Part shown: piece after piece, positions 6,061 through 6,959 of the stretch
How positions within the stretch are numbered: the first letter of the stretch is position 1
Layout of the letters: each line of letters begins with the position of its first letter
DNA from: Gammaproteobacteria bacterium
GTDB taxonomy: Bacteria > Pseudomonadota > Gammaproteobacteria > Xanthomonadales > Marinicellaceae
Length of the DNA: 6,959 nucleotides
Assembly (NCBI GenBank): GCA_030426065.1
Contig: JAUHZH010000117.1
Coordinates: 1-6,959 of the forward strand
Direction: 5' to 3'
The notes under the pieces: generated by a model
Told to the model about the DNA's origin: nothing
The model's input: only the letters and a program-made list of their open reading frames with translations
The model's database searches: none
Program-made: the position numbers and the translations under genes

Positions 6061-6256
6061 GGCGACCTCTCTTTGATTGATTCATGTGGGTATTATGATG
6101 ATAAATCAAAACGACCGAATTGACCACAGCCTTCTTGGCTGAATGAGGGCTGCATTCAAACAAAGTGTTGTTCATCTGCTTTAAATTTTAGGTCCATAGA
6201 AAAAATAAAAGCTGTTAAAAAGATTTGCCTTTCATTTGGGGTTTCTTGATTTCGAT
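6061..6256. other. Non-coding spacer upstream of the cyclase remnant
   Basis: No ORF is supportable here. Small competing hairpins occur: CAGCC (6127-6131) with GGCTG (6137-6141), and TGAATG (6140-6145) with CATTCA (6153-6158). Neither has a T-run. The stretch 6180-6240 is AT-rich. The promoter of the decayed cyclase gene may have lain near 6085-6110, but no hexamer pair is convincing. Confidence 0.35.
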
Positions 6257-6287
6257 GTCGCTGCAGGACTTGAAGTGTTGCAGCGAC
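6257..6287. repeat. 31-nt near-perfect palindrome 3' of the carbonic anhydrase gene
   Basis: GTCGCTGCA (6257-6265) and TGCAGCGAC (6279-6287) are perfect 9-bp inverted arms. Inside the 13-base loop, ACTT-G-AAGT (6268-6276) continues the symmetry, so 13 of 15 positions per half match around base 6272. It lies 21 bases after the carbonic anhydrase stop. A terminator hairpin is the simplest reading, but no T-run follows on either strand. A protein-binding operator or a dispersed repeat are alternatives. Confidence 0.6.
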
Positions 6288-6308
6288 CTGGCTTAGGAAA
6301 TGCTGCTG

Positions 6309-6959
6309 TTACTTATATAGCCAACCCACTTTAACTTGTCTCCCGTGCAGGGGCTGGGTGAGGCGATGGGTGTCATGGTGGTTTTGTGATGCCGAATAGT
6401 TTTCAACGGCTTGGTGTGAGACTTTGATCGGTGTGGCGTAGACCACCCAGTTGACAATTTCATCGCAACCGGGTGTGGTCAAAGAACCTTCATAAGTGAA
6501 CACTTTTTTATTGAATGGAACAAGGAATTGATAATTTGAAACGATTTTTTTCTTCGTTTCATTGCTTGCTCCTGGGTTGTGCTCCGGTAGATTGGATAAA
6601 ACTTTGTTCCAATGCCAATGGGTGTACCCGTGACTGCCTTGTAGGAATACGCCAAAAACAGCGAGCCTGCCATTGAGGGTGTCTCCTTGAATGAAAGCTT
6701 CGTTGGCATGAACGAAGTGCGCTTCTAAGTCGTACCTTTCTCCATTGATGGTGTGTTCGCTGCCGTTGTGCAAGTGAAATTGAACCAATGTGAATGTTTC
6801 TGCTTGTTGGCTGATGTTGTCAATCACTTTCACGCTTCTTGATTCTGGTGTGAACACCACGGCATGACCGTTGTTCAATGCCGAGACTGTTTTTCCTTTT
6901 GAATCAAAATCTGAAAAATAATGCTCAAAGGTCAATTGGTTGGTGTCAAAGTCGATCGG
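6309..6959 (-). CDS. Alpha-carbonic anhydrase, N-terminus outside the window
   Basis: This enzyme interconverts CO2 and bicarbonate with a zinc hydroxide. The frame is open to the window edge. The visible 216 residues begin at PIDFDTNQ, matching the SPIDI strand of the family, so the start and any signal peptide lie beyond base 6959. A TTG at 6935 is not the real start. In fragment numbering, the zinc ligands are His62 and His64 (QFHLH) and His81 (EAHFVH). The proton-shuttle His32 sits in NNGH. The gatekeeper pair is Glu68 (SEH) and Thr161 (SLTTP). The end LHGRQV is typical. One oddity is TTPGC where bacterial members usually read TTPPC; Cys165 is kept and commonly forms a disulfide with an N-terminal cysteine, hinting at a periplasmic enzyme. 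All catalytic residues are intact. Confidence 0.93.
   Translation of the reverse strand, partial: PIDFDTNQLTFEHYFSDFDSKGKTVSALNNGHAVVFTPESRSVKVIDNISQQAETFTLVQFHLHNGSEHTINGERYDLEAHFVHANEAFIQGDTLNGRLAVFGVFLQGSHGYTHWHWNKVLSNLPEHNPGASNETKKKIVSNYQFLVPFNKKVFTYEGSLTTPGCDEIVNWVVYATPIKVSHQAVENYSASQNHHDTHRLTQPLHGRQVKVGWLYK

Noticed and set aside
5737..6123. 128-codon plus-strand frame over the cyclase remnant
   Set aside because: The minus strand here encodes clear membrane and GGDEF segments. The plus frame is low-complexity (His, Ser, Cys rich) with no family pattern.

Overview
The window looks like ordinary chromosome from a mid-GC (about 50 %) gammaproteobacterium. The GlmS and MsrB sequences are of the gammaproteobacterial type, and the carbonic anhydrase and GFA-like genes fit a free-living, possibly marine, Gram-negative bacterium. 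I cannot name a genus with confidence.

Layout. Positions 48-2269 (+) hold glmS followed by msrB, joined by an ATGA overlap, so very likely one transcript. A GT-B glycosyltransferase (3280-2243, -) converges on them and shares 27 bp with the 3' end of msrB. Its start faces a ferredoxin/flavodoxin-NADP reductase-like flavoprotein (3365-4114, +). The 84-bp gap between these two can be read as a compact divergent promoter with a shared palindromic -35 box. Positions 4115-4384 are non-coding and contain a 148-bp element with 32-bp imperfect terminal inverted repeats. Next comes an AT-rich orphan ORF (4385-4753, +), which is followed by a second, short relic of a similar palindromic repeat (4765-4792). 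Then come a GFA-like zinc protein (4822-5262, +) and a small DUF1330-like protein (5347-5649, +). On the minus strand, 6060-5688 is the wreck of a membrane diguanylate cyclase with its middle deleted and its frame broken. Positions 6061-6308 are non-coding and include a 31-nt near-perfect palindrome. The window ends inside an alpha-carbonic anhydrase (6959-6309, -) whose N-terminus lies outside.

How the genes work together. GlmS makes glucosamine-6-phosphate for peptidoglycan and LPS. MsrB repairs oxidised methionine. The reductase moves electrons between NADP(H) and a carrier. The glycosyltransferase may act on envelope glycans, but no glycan cluster surrounds it. Apart from glmS-msrB the genes look like independent single-gene units. 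The stretch 4115-6308 is the accessory part: repeats, an atypical ORF, small orphan genes and a decaying signalling gene. I see no CRISPR array, tRNA, rRNA, transposase or clear defence system. The most unusual features are the repeat-bracketed AT-rich ORF and the collapsed cyclase.
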